From the NCBI GenBank assembly GCA_046329055.1, contig JAXLVK010000005.1, positions 37,210 through 101,209 of the forward strand: 64,000 nt of DNA, read 5' to 3'. Source of the DNA: JADKCL01 sp046329055 (lineage in GTDB: Bacteria > Bacteroidota > Bacteroidia > J057 > JADKCL01). The stretch's first letter is position 1. Every line of letters begins with the position of its first letter. Shown piece by piece: positions 16,596-25,501 of this stretch. The notes under the pieces are model-generated. The model saw only the letters and a program-made list of their open reading frames with translations, did not search any database and was not told where the DNA came from. Made by a program: the position numbers and the translations under genes.

Positions 16596-18797
16596 ATGGA
16601 TTTTCAACGGACTCGTACTTGCTGGTGGTCAAGGCTTTCCTTGGTTTCGGTGGCATTGTTTTGCTGCCTGTCAGGGTGGCAGGAGCTGGAAGCGCAAACG
16701 GGGTATGTCTGGCTTCGCAGCATCGAGGGGCCGAGCTACATTGAGTCTGGAAACGATGTTGCCTGCGGGCCGGATGGGAGGGTTTATCTCAGTGGGGACT
16801 ACGATGACGGAGCCCTTTTCAATGGGGTTGCTTACAATTCCGTTGGCGTGAGCGACATGTTCACCTGCAGGTATGACGCGGCTGGGATCATGGAATGGGT
16901 GCACGTCGAAGGCAGCCCAGGGACCGACCGGACGTTTGGGGTGAGGATCGGGGCGGATGATCATACCTACTGCGCTGGCTATGGGCTGGTGGGCTTTCCC
17001 GCGAACCGGGAGACATTGCATGCTTGGGATGCGATCACGATGCGTCTGCGTCCGGATGGTAGCTTGCATTGGGGGCGGTCGCTGAATGGAGCGTCATCGC
17101 CGGATTTTTCCGAAGGGAAAGACATCGCGGTGGATGTCCATGGGAACAGCCATACCGTCGGCGTGATGCGGAACGATGGCTGGTACGGCACGGATACGAT
17201 CCAAGGCATTGGGTTGGAGGATGCCTTCATATCCAAGTTCGATTCCGTCGGGGACCTTCAATGGGCTTTCTCGATGGGCGGCAGCCAGAATGACTATGCC
17301 AATGGGGTGGATGTCGGATCAGACGGAAGTGTCTGGGTTGGTGGCGGGTTCATGGGAACAGCGAATTTCGGCGGATCAGCGCTGGTGAGCGCGGGTGCGA
17401 CTGATGGCTTCATCGCCAAGATGGATGCCAATGGCAACGTGTTGTTTGCCAGAAGGATCTACGGGAGCGGAGACGCTGAAATCTTCCGGTTGAAGGTGAG
17501 TGCCGACGGCGACTGCTACTTTGTCGGAAATTTCAGTGGAACCATTGCTGTGGGCAGCACCAACCTGACCGCAAGCGACACTTTGGACATTTTCTATGGG
17601 AAGATGGACGCTGCGGGGAATTTCCTCTGGGCCTACAAGGCTGGCGGCTTTGACCTTGATTTTATCCAGGATTTGGAAATCGACTCGGAGGAGAACCTCT
17701 ATGTTGCGGGATTCTTTTTCGGGAACTTCACCTGGGGGCAGACGATCACGAGCCAAGGCTATGACGACATGTACTGGGCCAAGGTTGACTCGAATGGGAG
17801 CCTGATTTTGCTGGAACATTCTGGGGATATGTATTCGCTGGATGCGTTCGGCATCGCAGTCGATCCTGCCCAGAATGTCCTGGTGACTGGGCTTTTCTCG
17901 GATACCTTGCGCCTCGGCACCTTCACCGAAGTGACTTACCTCGGCACCATCGACCTCTTCCTCGCAAAGTACGCGACCCGGCAGCCCGAGTTGGCCATCC
18001 TGAGCGTCATCGGCACCCCCTACTGCACCGCCGACCAATTTCAAGTCGATTTTCAAGCATGGGGATATTTCCAGCCAGGGAATATTTTCTCCCTTGAGCT
18101 TTCCGACGCTAACGGCAGCTTCACATCCCCGACAGTGATCGGCACCCTTCCCAGCCAACTTGGGGGGACGATCCTCGGCACTGTTCCTCCGGGCATAGTT
18201 TCTGGTAACAATTACCGCGTCCGCATCCACGCCAGCCAACCGAATGCCATCAGCCCGGACAACGGCTATGGCATCGTGCTCTACCCCACGACAGCCGTGC
18301 CTGTCGAAATCCTTGGTGACACGGTGATCTGCAATGGACAGCCTGTGGTGTTGACCTTGGACAGCGTTTTCACGCAAGTGAATTGGAGCACTGGCGATAC
18401 TGGCTACTCAATTGTTGTCTCGCAGGCAGGATTGATTTGGGTGGAGGCGACCGATTCGAACGGATGCTCCAACCGTGACGAGGTGTTGGTGATCGAATGT
18501 GTGGGGATGGATGATCCACTGTCCTCGGAAGGCCGGCTCTTGGTCTGGCCAAATCCGGTTTCCTCCTTCTCTGGAGCCTCCACAGTTCACCTCCAAGGAG
18601 AAGGAATTCCCGCCGGGAATTACCTCTTGAGGTGCAGCGATGCAATTGGGAGAATTGTCTTGGAAGCCAACGTCCCTTCAGCTGGCAAGCAATTCTCCTT
18701 CGACTTCTCTGCCGATCATTGGCCCCCAGGACTGTACCAGATTCTCCTTTCCAATACCTATGGCGGCTCCTATCAAGCTCGTCTCATAGTGCGATGA
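16596..18797 (+). CDS. SBBP-type beta-propeller secreted protein with T9SS type A sorting domain
   Basis: About 733 residues; the ATG at 16596 is preferred over a TTG two codons upstream. A signal peptide (SLVSVALFCCLSGWQELEAQ) leads to repeated blades like SBBP/beta-propeller repeats: GNDVACGPDGRVYLSGDYD, GKDIAVDVHGNSHTVGVM, ANGVDVGSDGSVWVGGGF, FRLKVSADGDCYFVGNF, IQDLEIDSEENLYVAGFF and AFGIAVDPAQNVLVTGLF. Each pairs with a D.F.(A/G)K(M/Y/V)D strand. Ig-like segments follow (VICNGQPVVLTLD ... NWSTGDTGYSIVVSQAG). The final domain (LLVWPNPVSSFSG ... PPGLYQILLSN) is type A. The stop overlaps the next ATG (CGATGA), so it is coupled to the aldolase-family gene even though that product is cytosolic. 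Confidence 0.85.
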   Translation: MDFQRTRTCWWSRLSLVSVALFCCLSGWQELEAQTGYVWLRSIEGPSYIESGNDVACGPDGRVYLSGDYDDGALFNGVAYNSVGVSDMFTCRYDAAGIMEWVHVEGSPGTDRTFGVRIGADDHTYCAGYGLVGFPANRETLHAWDAITMRLRPDGSLHWGRSLNGASSPDFSEGKDIAVDVHGNSHTVGVMRNDGWYGTDTIQGIGLEDAFISKFDSVGDLQWAFSMGGSQNDYANGVDVGSDGSVWVGGGFMGTANFGGSALVSAGATDGFIAKMDANGNVLFARRIYGSGDAEIFRLKVSADGDCYFVGNFSGTIAVGSTNLTASDTLDIFYGKMDAAGNFLWAYKAGGFDLDFIQDLEIDSEENLYVAGFFFGNFTWGQTITSQGYDDMYWAKVDSNGSLILLEHSGDMYSLDAFGIAVDPAQNVLVTGLFSDTLRLGTFTEVTYLGTIDLFLAKYATRQPELAILSVIGTPYCTADQFQVDFQAWGYFQPGNIFSLELSDANGSFTSPTVIGTLPSQLGGTILGTVPPGIVSGNNYRVRIHASQPNAISPDNGYGIVLYPTTAVPVEILGDTVICNGQPVVLTLDSVFTQVNWSTGDTGYSIVVSQAGLIWVEATDSNGCSNRDEVLVIECVGMDDPLSSEGRLLVWPNPVSSFSGASTVHLQGEGIPAGNYLLRCSDAIGRIVLEANVPSAGKQFSFDFSADHWPPGLYQILLSNTYGGSYQARLIVR

Positions 18798-19396
18798 TCG
18801 ACGAAGGCTATGTCAAATTTGAGTGTGACTGGACCAGAGGGCCAGCGCCCGAAGGCATCGCGGACCTTGTCGAAGCGCGCAATCGCTTGCGCCGAGTGAA
18901 TCTCATTGGAATCTACGAAGACAGCGGCATCGGTTTCGGAAATATCAGCCAAAGGATCGCCGGAACGGACAAGTTCGTGATATCGGGGACAGCCACAGGA
19001 GGGCTTGTCACCGCTGGGGCGGAGCACTTCTGCGTGGTGGATGACTGGGATTTGCAGCGGAACCACGTTTCCTGTACCGGGCCAGTTGCGGCATCCTCCG
19101 AGAGCATGACACATGCCATGCTCTACCGAGTCGCACCGGATATCCAGTATGTCGTGCACGTGCACCACGCCCAGCTTTGGGCCGAAATGCTCAAAAATGG
19201 ACCCTCGACCGATCCGTCAGTTGCCTACGGTACCCCTGAGATGGCCCTCGAAATGGAACGAATGACCTCAAACGAATTCACCGGGCCAATCAAAATTTTA
19301 GCAATGGCGGGGCATGATGAGGGAATTTTAGCATTTGGTGTGAAATTGGGGGAAATTGTTGGTAAGATTATTAGAACTTCGAAGGGAAAGAAGTAA
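18794..19396 (+). CDS. Class II aldolase/adducin family protein
   Basis: 200 residues, beginning in a four-base overlap with the preceding stop. No signal peptide, so cytoplasmic. The class II aldolase fold is indicated by GNISQRIAGTDKFVISGTATGG (substrate/phosphate loop), the SSESMTHAMLYRVAPDIQYVVHVHH block with the metal-binding HVHH and a later histidine in AMAGHDEGILAFG. Zinc-dependent members cleave or epimerise sugar phosphates (fuculose-, rhamnulose- or ribulose-phosphate types). The protein is slightly shorter than usual, and the catalytic Glu cannot be placed with confidence. The specific substrate is unknown and the neighbours do not suggest a sugar pathway. Confidence 0.8.
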   Translation: MIDEGYVKFECDWTRGPAPEGIADLVEARNRLRRVNLIGIYEDSGIGFGNISQRIAGTDKFVISGTATGGLVTAGAEHFCVVDDWDLQRNHVSCTGPVAASSESMTHAMLYRVAPDIQYVVHVHHAQLWAEMLKNGPSTDPSVAYGTPEMALEMERMTSNEFTGPIKILAMAGHDEGILAFGVKLGEIVGKIIRTSKGKK

Positions 19397-19744
19397 TTTT
19401 GGAAGAAAGGAAGGGAAGGAAAGAAGATGGGAAGGAAAAAAGAGGGCGAAGGAGCGCTTGGTCGGGCCAATCAAACAGAAATCCAAGAAAGGAAAAACAT
19501 TAGGGGAGATACCTCCAAAGCGGAGGATTTCTGCCTTCCAGACATCCAGACGAATGGTGCGCATTTCGAATGGGAAAACTCAGAAGAGCTCGTTGGCAAT
19601 GTATCGAACCTGGTACTAGGTGCTGCGGAAAGGGGAGGCGGGCATCCGCTTGGAGTTGCCTTGGTTGGCTCGGAGGTGAATCATGGAACTGGGGCGGTGA
19701 AGAGGCCGGTTCGAGAGGGGGCGGGCTTGAAATCGCGACCCAAG
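19397..19744. other. Purine-rich stretch before the DUF2851 gene
   Basis: From 19379 to about 19500 the plus strand is almost only A and G (for example GGAAGAAAGGAAGGGAAGG near 19399). The DUF2851 frame is open through here back to 19427, but the translation is low-complexity and unlike the family's short N-terminus. It is more likely untranslated or a poorly conserved extension. Confidence 0.45.
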
Positions 19745-21052
19745 GTGGCCTCAATTACCTCAGGCTACAAAAATGAAAACGAATTTCATCGAGCTTGGCT
19801 CGGGTTGCATTTCGAGAGGTCTGGGTTGAGGACTACACTGGGAGAATCCTTGAAGGTGCTGAATCCAGGGCGACTCAACCTGAACCATGGTCCAGACTTC
19901 CTGGATGCCGAGATCATGATTGGCAGGACCCGTCACTGTGGACATGTCGAACTGCACCTCCATGAATCTGATTGGTACGCACATGGCCATCACTTGGACC
20001 GACAATATAGCCCCGTCGTCCTGCACGTCTTTCTGAAGGGAGGGGCCACGCAGGCGTCACGAATCGATGGAACCTTGGTTTCCTCCCTGTGCCTGGAGGG
20101 GCGCATTCGGCCCTCGCTGGGGCAATTGGGTAGTTTGGGGCTGCCTTGTGGGGACTTTGGGCGGTTGAGCCTGCCTGAGAATCCTTCATTGTGGCTTGAA
20201 AATGCAGGAATTGGCAGGATGAAAGCCAAAGCCCAGCAACTGATGGAGAAGCTCAAGGCCATCCACTACGATTGGAGCCAATTGTTGTGGGAGGAACTCG
20301 CCGTGAGCTTGGGAGGACCTGTCAATGGAGAGCATTTCAGGACATTGGCGCAAAAGGCGCCGTGGTCAGTGGTGAGGAAGTATGTGCACTCGAGGATTTG
20401 CCTTGAGGCCATCTTGTTCGGGCAGGCAGGCATGCTTGAAGGGGCGCCCCTCGACCACTACCAACGTGAACTTCAAGACAACTGGAGGTATCTGAAAGCC
20501 AAGCACGGCCTGCGGTTGACTGCGATACCCTTCAAGTTCCATCGGATGCGGCCTGCAGGGCTGCCAGCAACCCGGATCGCTCAATTGGCCATGTTGGCTG
20601 AGACCTATCGGCCACTTTGTCAGTTGCTCGAAAAGGATTTTGCAACTGGTTTCGTCGATGCCAAGTTGGAGGTGGGGGACTATTGGGCGGTGCACTATGA
20701 TTTTGGAAACACCTTGAACGAACGCAGAATGGAGTTTGGGCGCGACAGTAGGCACCGATTGGCGGTGAATGTCTTGGCTCCACTCGGCATTTTGGGTTGG
20801 CGGGAGGCGCACCTGACCTGGGATTCCAGTCAGTCCTCCAGCGAAGAGTGGCGCACCGTCCAAGTTGCCAATTGGCTGAGGGAATTGCCGCCTGAGGCGA
20901 ATCAAATCACAAGGAAGTTCTCGGCGCTTGGGCTTGCTCCCACCAATGCTTTGCAGGCGCAAGGGATGATTGGCATTTACAAGACCGAATGCTCACGGCT
21001 CGGCTGCTTGACCTGTGAGGTGGGGAGCCGCTTCCTTGCAATGCGGTCATGA
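19745..21052 (+). CDS. DUF2851 family protein
   Basis: About 435 residues if translation starts at a GTG at 19745. The frame is open to an ATG at 19427 but the extra ~105 codons look non-coding, so the start is uncertain. The family signature is clear: LKVLNPGRLNLNHGPDFLDAEIMIG, GHVELHLHESDWYAHGHHLDRQYSPVVLHVFL, LWEELAVSLGGPVNGEHF, FKFHRMRPAGLPATRIAQLA and the C-terminal cysteines SRLGCLTCEVG. DUF2851 proteins are widespread in Bacteroidota and of unknown function; the acidic/His-rich N-terminal block looks metal-binding or nuclease-like, which is inference. No signal peptide. It lies in the middle of a plus-strand run and is followed after 130 bases by the acyltransferase gene. Confidence 0.85.
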   Translation: MASITSGYKNENEFHRAWLGLHFERSGLRTTLGESLKVLNPGRLNLNHGPDFLDAEIMIGRTRHCGHVELHLHESDWYAHGHHLDRQYSPVVLHVFLKGGATQASRIDGTLVSSLCLEGRIRPSLGQLGSLGLPCGDFGRLSLPENPSLWLENAGIGRMKAKAQQLMEKLKAIHYDWSQLLWEELAVSLGGPVNGEHFRTLAQKAPWSVVRKYVHSRICLEAILFGQAGMLEGAPLDHYQRELQDNWRYLKAKHGLRLTAIPFKFHRMRPAGLPATRIAQLAMLAETYRPLCQLLEKDFATGFVDAKLEVGDYWAVHYDFGNTLNERRMEFGRDSRHRLAVNVLAPLGILGWREAHLTWDSSQSSSEEWRTVQVANWLRELPPEANQITRKFSALGLAPTNALQAQGMIGIYKTECSRLGCLTCEVGSRFLAMRS

Positions 21053-21181
21053 CTGGATGGACATTTGGAGTTCCCTTTTGGATTTCGGATCGCTTGTGGT
21101 GGCGAATGGACCCAATTGTGCAATGGTGCAAAACAATTCTGGCCTAGATTTGTCCCTAGGTTATCCTTCACAAATTTGAAG

Positions 21182-21820
21182 ATGGAAGAAAAACAGATCG
21201 TGATTGTTGGCACAGGCGCGGAGGCGCGTATCGCAGCCGATGTCTATACCGCAATGGGCCATATCGTGCTCGGCTTTGTGGAAACTGATCCCGAGCGGGA
21301 AACCCGGGACCTGAACGATATCAATGTGGTCGGGCAGTATGACGATGACACGAGCCGCGCGTTGCTCAAGGATGACCGGATCGAATTCCTGGTCGCCGTG
21401 GGTGACATGGCCGAGCGTCAGCACATCTATGAGAAGGTCGCGAAGCGCACCAAGCGCCCCTCCGCCAATGCGGTTCACCCACTGTCATGGCAGTCGCCTT
21501 ACGCCGACATCGGCTTTGGCAATATTTTCAATGCCAGCACCGTCGTGAATGCAAACACTGTGGTTGGTGACATGAATCACTTCCATTCTGGGGTGACGGT
21601 GGAGACAGATGTCCGCATTGGCAACTACTGCAACTTTAACTCCGGAGCTCGTATCGGGGCGAATGTGGTGATCGAGGACGGCGTTTTTGTGGGGACTGGC
21701 GCGGTTGTCCATCCAGGGGTGCGCCTTGGCAAGGGCTGCCTAGTGGGTGCAGGGTCTGTGGTGCTTCGTTCAGTCGAGGAGGGTTCCAAGGTCTTCGGCA
21801 ATCCAGCTATCCCTGTATGA
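21182..21820 (+). CDS. NeuD/PglD-like sugar O-/N-acyltransferase
   Basis: 212 residues from MEEKQIVIVGTGAEARIAADVY. The first ~85 residues are a PglD_N-like Rossmann domain (IVIVGTGAEARIAADV, GFVETDPERETRDLNDINVVG). From about 100 on comes a left-handed beta-helix of hexapeptide repeats: IGFGNIFNASTVVNANTVVGD, VRIGNYCNFNSGARIGANVVIEDGVFVGTGAVV and VRLGKGCLVGAGSVVLRSV, ending in GNPAIPV. This is the usual make-up of acetyltransferases that modify sialic acid, bacillosamine or other nucleotide sugars. A histidine in the turn NHFHSGVTVE may be the catalytic base. The stop overlaps the next start (ATGA). No sugar-biosynthesis cluster is nearby, so the acceptor is unknown. Confidence 0.85.
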   Translation: MEEKQIVIVGTGAEARIAADVYTAMGHIVLGFVETDPERETRDLNDINVVGQYDDDTSRALLKDDRIEFLVAVGDMAERQHIYEKVAKRTKRPSANAVHPLSWQSPYADIGFGNIFNASTVVNANTVVGDMNHFHSGVTVETDVRIGNYCNFNSGARIGANVVIEDGVFVGTGAVVHPGVRLGKGCLVGAGSVVLRSVEEGSKVFGNPAIPV

Positions 21821-22701
21821 AATACCTCGTCACTGGCGGTACTGGCCTCGTTGGCAGGCGGTTGATCAATGGCTTGCTGGCTGATGGGCACGAAGTCCAC
21901 AACCTCGGTCGGGGCAAGCAATCGTCTTCAACCTCCGGCCTCCACCATCATCAGTGGGATGGGCGCAAGGTTCCTGATTCCGTGCCTCCAGTTGACGTGG
22001 TAGTGAATCTAGCCGGGGCAAGCATCGGCAAGCGATGGAATCCTTCCTACAAGGAATTGCTGGTGTCGAGCCGCGTGGACGCGACCAAGGCTTGTGTCGA
22101 GTTCCTCAAGTCGAAGCCGCAACCGGGGCAAGTGCTGCTTTCCGCCTCCGGCTTCAATTACTACGGTGACCTGCTGGAAGCTCCTGTGGATGAGGCCTCT
22201 CCCGCTGGAGATGGGTTCATGTCGCAGATTTGCAAGGCTTGGGAGGCAGCAGCTCAAGGCTCTGGGGCCCGGACCGTCACCATGCGGATATCCGTCGTGT
22301 TGGATAAGGAGGATGGTCCCTTGGCGAAGATGCTCACGCCGTACAAATTTTTCATTGGCGGCCCGGTGGGTAGCGGAAGGCAAGGATTTCCTTGGATTCA
22401 TTTGGATGACTTGGTGGCGGCGATCCGTTTCCTCGCCGAAAACTCCAATATCTCCGGCCCGGTGAACCTCGTTTCCCCGCAAGCCATTCAGCAAAAGGCA
22501 TTTGCCAAGGCTCTGGGAAAGGCGATGGGAAGGCCGAGCCTGTTCCGATTGCCGAAATGGATCCTCCAGCTGGTTTTCGGCGAGATGTCCGTGGTTCTCT
22601 GGGGAGGCGCATTTGTGGACCCCAAGGTGTTGAAAAACAACGGGTTCACCTGGAAGTTTCCCGAAATTGATGGTGCTTTGCGCGAGCTTCTCCGGCGATA
22701 G
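21817..22701 (+). CDS. TIGR01777 family NAD-binding epimerase-like protein
   Basis: 294 residues, starting four bases inside the preceding gene. The N-terminal Rossmann motif is TGGTGLVGRRLINGLLADGHEV. Further TIGR01777 landmarks are VDVVVNLAGASIGKRW, SRVDATKACVEFL, SASGFNYYGD with DEASPAGDGFMSQICKAWEAAA, RISVVLDKEDGPLAKML, GPVGSGRQGFPWIHLDDLVAAI, INLVSP-like PVNLVSPQAIQQKAFAKALG and the C-terminal DPKVLKNNGFTWKFPEI. The family is an extended short-chain dehydrogenase (SDR39U1/YfcH group) of unknown substrate. It is of normal length and appears complete. It is cytoplasmic and likely co-transcribed with the acyltransferase. Confidence 0.92.
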   Translation: MKYLVTGGTGLVGRRLINGLLADGHEVHNLGRGKQSSSTSGLHHHQWDGRKVPDSVPPVDVVVNLAGASIGKRWNPSYKELLVSSRVDATKACVEFLKSKPQPGQVLLSASGFNYYGDLLEAPVDEASPAGDGFMSQICKAWEAAAQGSGARTVTMRISVVLDKEDGPLAKMLTPYKFFIGGPVGSGRQGFPWIHLDDLVAAIRFLAENSNISGPVNLVSPQAIQQKAFAKALGKAMGRPSLFRLPKWILQLVFGEMSVVLWGGAFVDPKVLKNNGFTWKFPEIDGALRELLRR

Positions 22702-22739
22702 TGGGCTTGGATTCGGGAAAACTCACCGTATTTTGAAGG

Positions 22740-24470
22740 ATGGTCATTCAGACTCGGGGAAGGCAATTTCTTGCCGTGTTGCTTGGGGCGGGCATCCTAT
22801 TGCTCCTTGGGGCCATTTTGCTGGGCCCAACGGGAAGGGATGATGTTTACAAGACCCTGTGGCCGGCGCATACATTCTCAGAAACAGGCAACATCCTGAA
22901 TTACAATGGCGAGAAATTGGAGCAGAGCTCCTCGCTATTGCACGTGCTCCTGCTCGGTGCCCTGCATCGCGTGGTGGGAGGGGAGTTGCCATTTCTCAAC
23001 TTGGTTTTCGTATTGGTTTGCGGATTGCTTGCGCAAGCGCTCGCCCTGAACCTCCTGCAAAAGCTAGGAATTGAGGTCCGTTGGACTTTCGGGTTGCTTG
23101 TCGGGCTTCAACCGATCATGATGTACTGGGCATGGGGTGGGCTGGACGGAGCCTTGGCTGCTTTCATCCTTTTGGTATGGATTGGGGCAGTGGCAGGGCT
23201 GTTGCAGATGGACGGTGTGGATTGGAAGCAATGGGGAAAGGTTGCTGGAGCGGGTTTGTTGGTGGCGATGGTACGTCCTGAGGCGTGGATGGTTGCGCTC
23301 GTCGGTTTGGGAATTGCGTGGGCGATCCTGCGAAAATCTGCAGGCGGGATTTCATCGCGGAAGTGGCTTGGGCTCTTTGGAGTATTGTTGGTTTCCGCGG
23401 GATTGGTGGCTGCTTGGAGGTTTTGGTTCACGGGTGGTTGGCTTCCGCAGTCGGCCATGGCAAAGGCTAGCGTGCTTGCACCTGTTCGCTGGATTGCCGG
23501 ATGCAAGTACCTCGTTTGGTTGTTGATACGGCATCCTGAATTGCTGGTGCCAGCGGTGGGAGTCCTGGCTTGGATGATCCAGGCATTGAAGCGGAAAACC
23601 CTGTCTCCGGGAATTGCCTTGCTCCTTGGCCTTGTTCTCTCGGGTCTGGCTTTCATCGCCCTGAGTGGTGGGGATTGGATGGAAAATGGTCGCTTTTTCG
23701 TCCCCTATCTGTTTCCTGCGATGATTTTGGCTTGGGCATGGCTGGAAGGCAGGGGGCGGAGCTGGACAAGGGGCGTTGCAGCTGGCTGGGGTGTTTTGAG
23801 CATTCTGGGCCTTTTTTTGATGGCTCGTTCCCAAAACACAGGCTATCCCTTGTGGTTTGACGCGGGCAAGTCCATCGAGGTCGAGAACGAATGCCTCAAG
23901 GCATGGGCTTCCCGAGAGAATATCGCAGAGCCGCTGATTGACGGCCAATTCCATCCCATTGAGTCGCAGAATCGGATCCATTTGCGGGATATCTCCCCTG
24001 CAAAAGCGCTCGTTTGGGCAACTGACTTGGTGTTCGAAAGGAAAAAGCAGCCCGTTGTTGTCCTGAGTCAGCAAGCGGGGATGGTGCCCTATCATCTGGG
24101 ATTGGCGCGGTCCGGGAAGTTCCGCTTCATCGATTTGGTGGGGCTATGCACCCGTGACTTCACGGATTGCCCGGTCACCAGCGGGAGAGGTAACCTGTCC
24201 GGCGGACTGAACATGGACCTCTGTTACCTCTTCAGCGATTGGGAGAGGATCGAAGATGGATGTGCTGTCCCCAAGCCAGATATCGTGTTCAGCCTGGCAG
24301 ACGAAGCCGCTGGATTGGAGGCTTGCGTGGAAAGTGCTGGGTATCAGGTGGTGTATCGGCAATTCGGGGCGCTTCCGGCAGGGCCATCCTGGCTGTCAGG
24401 GATGGCCTTGGATGCCGGGGAGTTCATCGCCGTGCGGAAGGAATGGGTATCGCCCATCGAGATGCCCTGA
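22740..24470 (+). CDS. Multi-pass membrane protein resembling GT-C glycosyltransferases
   Basis: 576 residues with about ten hydrophobic helices in the first 380 residues and a soluble C-terminal domain of ~190. The first loop reads GPTGRDDVYKTLWPAHTFSETGNILNYNGEKLEQSSSLLHVLLLGAL. This resembles the first extracytoplasmic loop of GT-C enzymes such as arabinosyl- and mannosyltransferases: an acidic DD after the first helix and a GxxLxYNGExxE(Q/G)xSS segment. Such enzymes use polyprenyl-phosphate sugars. A second acidic loop has SGGDWMENGRFFVPYLFP, also typical. The C-terminal part (residues about 390-576) has cysteines and blocks like LIDGQFHPIESQNRIHLRDISPA. The sugar donor and acceptor are unknown. 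It converges on the gene at 24490. Confidence 0.7.
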   Translation: MVIQTRGRQFLAVLLGAGILLLLGAILLGPTGRDDVYKTLWPAHTFSETGNILNYNGEKLEQSSSLLHVLLLGALHRVVGGELPFLNLVFVLVCGLLAQALALNLLQKLGIEVRWTFGLLVGLQPIMMYWAWGGLDGALAAFILLVWIGAVAGLLQMDGVDWKQWGKVAGAGLLVAMVRPEAWMVALVGLGIAWAILRKSAGGISSRKWLGLFGVLLVSAGLVAAWRFWFTGGWLPQSAMAKASVLAPVRWIAGCKYLVWLLIRHPELLVPAVGVLAWMIQALKRKTLSPGIALLLGLVLSGLAFIALSGGDWMENGRFFVPYLFPAMILAWAWLEGRGRSWTRGVAAGWGVLSILGLFLMARSQNTGYPLWFDAGKSIEVENECLKAWASRENIAEPLIDGQFHPIESQNRIHLRDISPAKALVWATDLVFERKKQPVVVLSQQAGMVPYHLGLARSGKFRFIDLVGLCTRDFTDCPVTSGRGNLSGGLNMDLCYLFSDWERIEDGCAVPKPDIVFSLADEAAGLEACVESAGYQVVYRQFGALPAGPSWLSGMALDAGEFIAVRKEWVSPIEMP

Positions 24471-24489
24471 GGCTGCCGAATCGCCAAGA

Positions 24490-25242
24490 TCACAGTTCCC
24501 TCACCACCCAATTCGGCACCCACCACTGACGGCCGGCGGCGGATATTTGCACCCAAATGTCGCTGCGGGAAGTGATTTCAAGGGTTTCGCCGAGGCTGAA
24601 GGAGCCGAGCCGATAGTTGGAGCTGAATCCGGGTTCGGAGTAAAAGGCCGTGTCCTGCATGAGCACCGCCCGGTCCGGCACCAAGAAGGAGCGGTGGAAA
24701 AGCGCTGCGCCAGCGACAAAAAAGATTACCCAGGCTCCAATCACCGCCAATTGCCGCCATCCGCGAAGTTGCTTCAGTGGGATGAGGTAGTGCGCCGCGA
24801 TTCCAGCCATCGCCAGGAAGAACGCCAATAAAAACGCCCAATTCCAGTTCCGGAAGAACAGCATGTAGTCGTTCCAGCCATCGCCAGAGAAAAAGCGCGT
24901 GCTTCCCTGTCGCTGCATCAGCTGCCTGATTTTGCCATCGGTTCCCTTCTCGCCGTATTCCTGAGCGGCCTTTTTCAGGTAAAAGATGGCCTGAGGATAG
25001 GACCGCAGGTTTTCATGCATGAAGGCCAGCCGATAGAGCATCTGCTCCGAAAATTTTCCTTGGTCGTAGAGCGACTCGTAAATTTTCATGGCCTCAGTGA
25101 ATTGGCCAGCATCGAATGCCTTATCTCCTGATTCCAAGGAGCTTGAAATGGATCCGGCGCCGTCCTCAGCCCTGGAAATGGCAGGTTTTCCGAGGAGGAA
25201 GAATGAAAAAATTAGAAAAAATATTGCCCTAGGGTGTATCAT
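24490..25242 (-). CDS. TPR-transmembrane-SH3 protein (BatE-like architecture)
   Basis: About 250 residues from MIHPRAIFFLIFSFFLLGKPAISRA, a signal peptide; an ATG at 25290 would run across the tRNA promoter and is unlikely. Residues ~35-100 hold TPR-like helices (ESGDKAFDAGQFTEAMKIYESLYDQGKFSEQMLYRLAFMHENLRSYPQAIFYLKKAAQEYG). Two transmembrane helices follow (WAFLLAFFLAMAGIAAHYLI and LAVIGAWVIFFVAGAALF). The last ~65 residues form an SH3b-like domain (AVLMQDTAFYSEPG ... LSLGETLEITSRSDIWVQIS ... WWVPNWVVREL). The same order occurs in BatE of the bat aerotolerance operon, but no other bat gene is nearby, so this is an architecture match only. It is divergent from tRNA-Lys. Confidence 0.75.
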   Translation of the reverse strand: MIHPRAIFFLIFSFFLLGKPAISRAEDGAGSISSSLESGDKAFDAGQFTEAMKIYESLYDQGKFSEQMLYRLAFMHENLRSYPQAIFYLKKAAQEYGEKGTDGKIRQLMQRQGSTRFFSGDGWNDYMLFFRNWNWAFLLAFFLAMAGIAAHYLIPLKQLRGWRQLAVIGAWVIFFVAGAALFHRSFLVPDRAVLMQDTAFYSEPGFSSNYRLGSFSLGETLEITSRSDIWVQISAAGRQWWVPNWVVREL

Positions 25243-25257
25243 TTCTGAAAAACTGTT

Positions 25258-25265
25258 TATCTTTG
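25258..25265 (+). promoter_or_regulatory. Bacteroidota -7 box (TATCTTTG) for the tRNA genes
   Basis: An exact TAnnTTTG match 34 bases before the mature tRNA-Lys 5' end. It implies a short 5' leader removed by RNase P. Confidence 0.6.
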
Positions 25266-25299
25266 CATTCCCTTTTTCAGGGACGTTCATTGTAACGAT

Positions 25300-25372
25300 G
25301 ATTCGGTAGCTCAGCTGGTAGAGCATTTGACTTTTAATCAAAGGGTCCTGGGTTCGAATCCCAGCCGAATCA
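25300..25372 (+). tRNA. tRNA-Lys (anticodon TTT)
   Basis: A complete 73-base cloverleaf. The acceptor arms GATTCGG and CCGAATC pair. The D arm is GCTC...GAGC, the anticodon arm TTTGA-CTTTTAA-TCAAA gives anticodon TTT, and the T arm is CTGGG-TTCGAAT-CCCAG. The discriminator base is A and the CCA end is not encoded. A tRNA-Leu gene follows after nine bases. Confidence 0.97.
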
Positions 25373-25381
25373 CTCACTTCC

Positions 25382-25465
25382 GCCCAGCTGGTGAAATTGG
25401 TAGACACGCCATCTTGAGGGGGTGGTGCTCGAAAGGGCATGGGAGTTCGAGTCTCCCGCTGGGCA
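25382..25465 (+). tRNA. tRNA-Leu (anticodon GAG)
   Basis: An 84-base class II tRNA. The acceptor arms GCCCAGC and GCTGGGC pair. The anticodon arm is CCATC-TTGAGGG-GGTGG, giving GAG. A long variable arm (TGCTCGAAAGGGCAT) and T arm GGGAG-TTCGAGT-CTCCC are present. CCA is not encoded. It is probably co-transcribed with tRNA-Lys, ending at the hairpin directly after it. Confidence 0.97.
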
Positions 25466-25466
25466 C

Positions 25467-25490
25467 AAGGGCTTTTAAGCCCTTTTTTAT
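25467..25490 (+). terminator. Rho-independent terminator after the tRNA pair
   Basis: AAGGGCTT-TT-AAGCCCTT, followed by TTTTAT, begins two bases after tRNA-Leu. The stem is 8 bp and ends in a T run. Confidence 0.85.
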
Positions 25491-25501
25491 TTCCCCATTT
25501 T

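Noticed and set aside
24490..25242. Membership of a bat (aerotolerance) operon
   Set aside because: TPR, helices and SH3 match BatE in layout, but there are no batA-D or MoxR genes nearby.
25300..25490. tRNA pair as an integration site of a mobile element
   Set aside because: No integrase, no duplicated tRNA end and no cargo block were found on either side.
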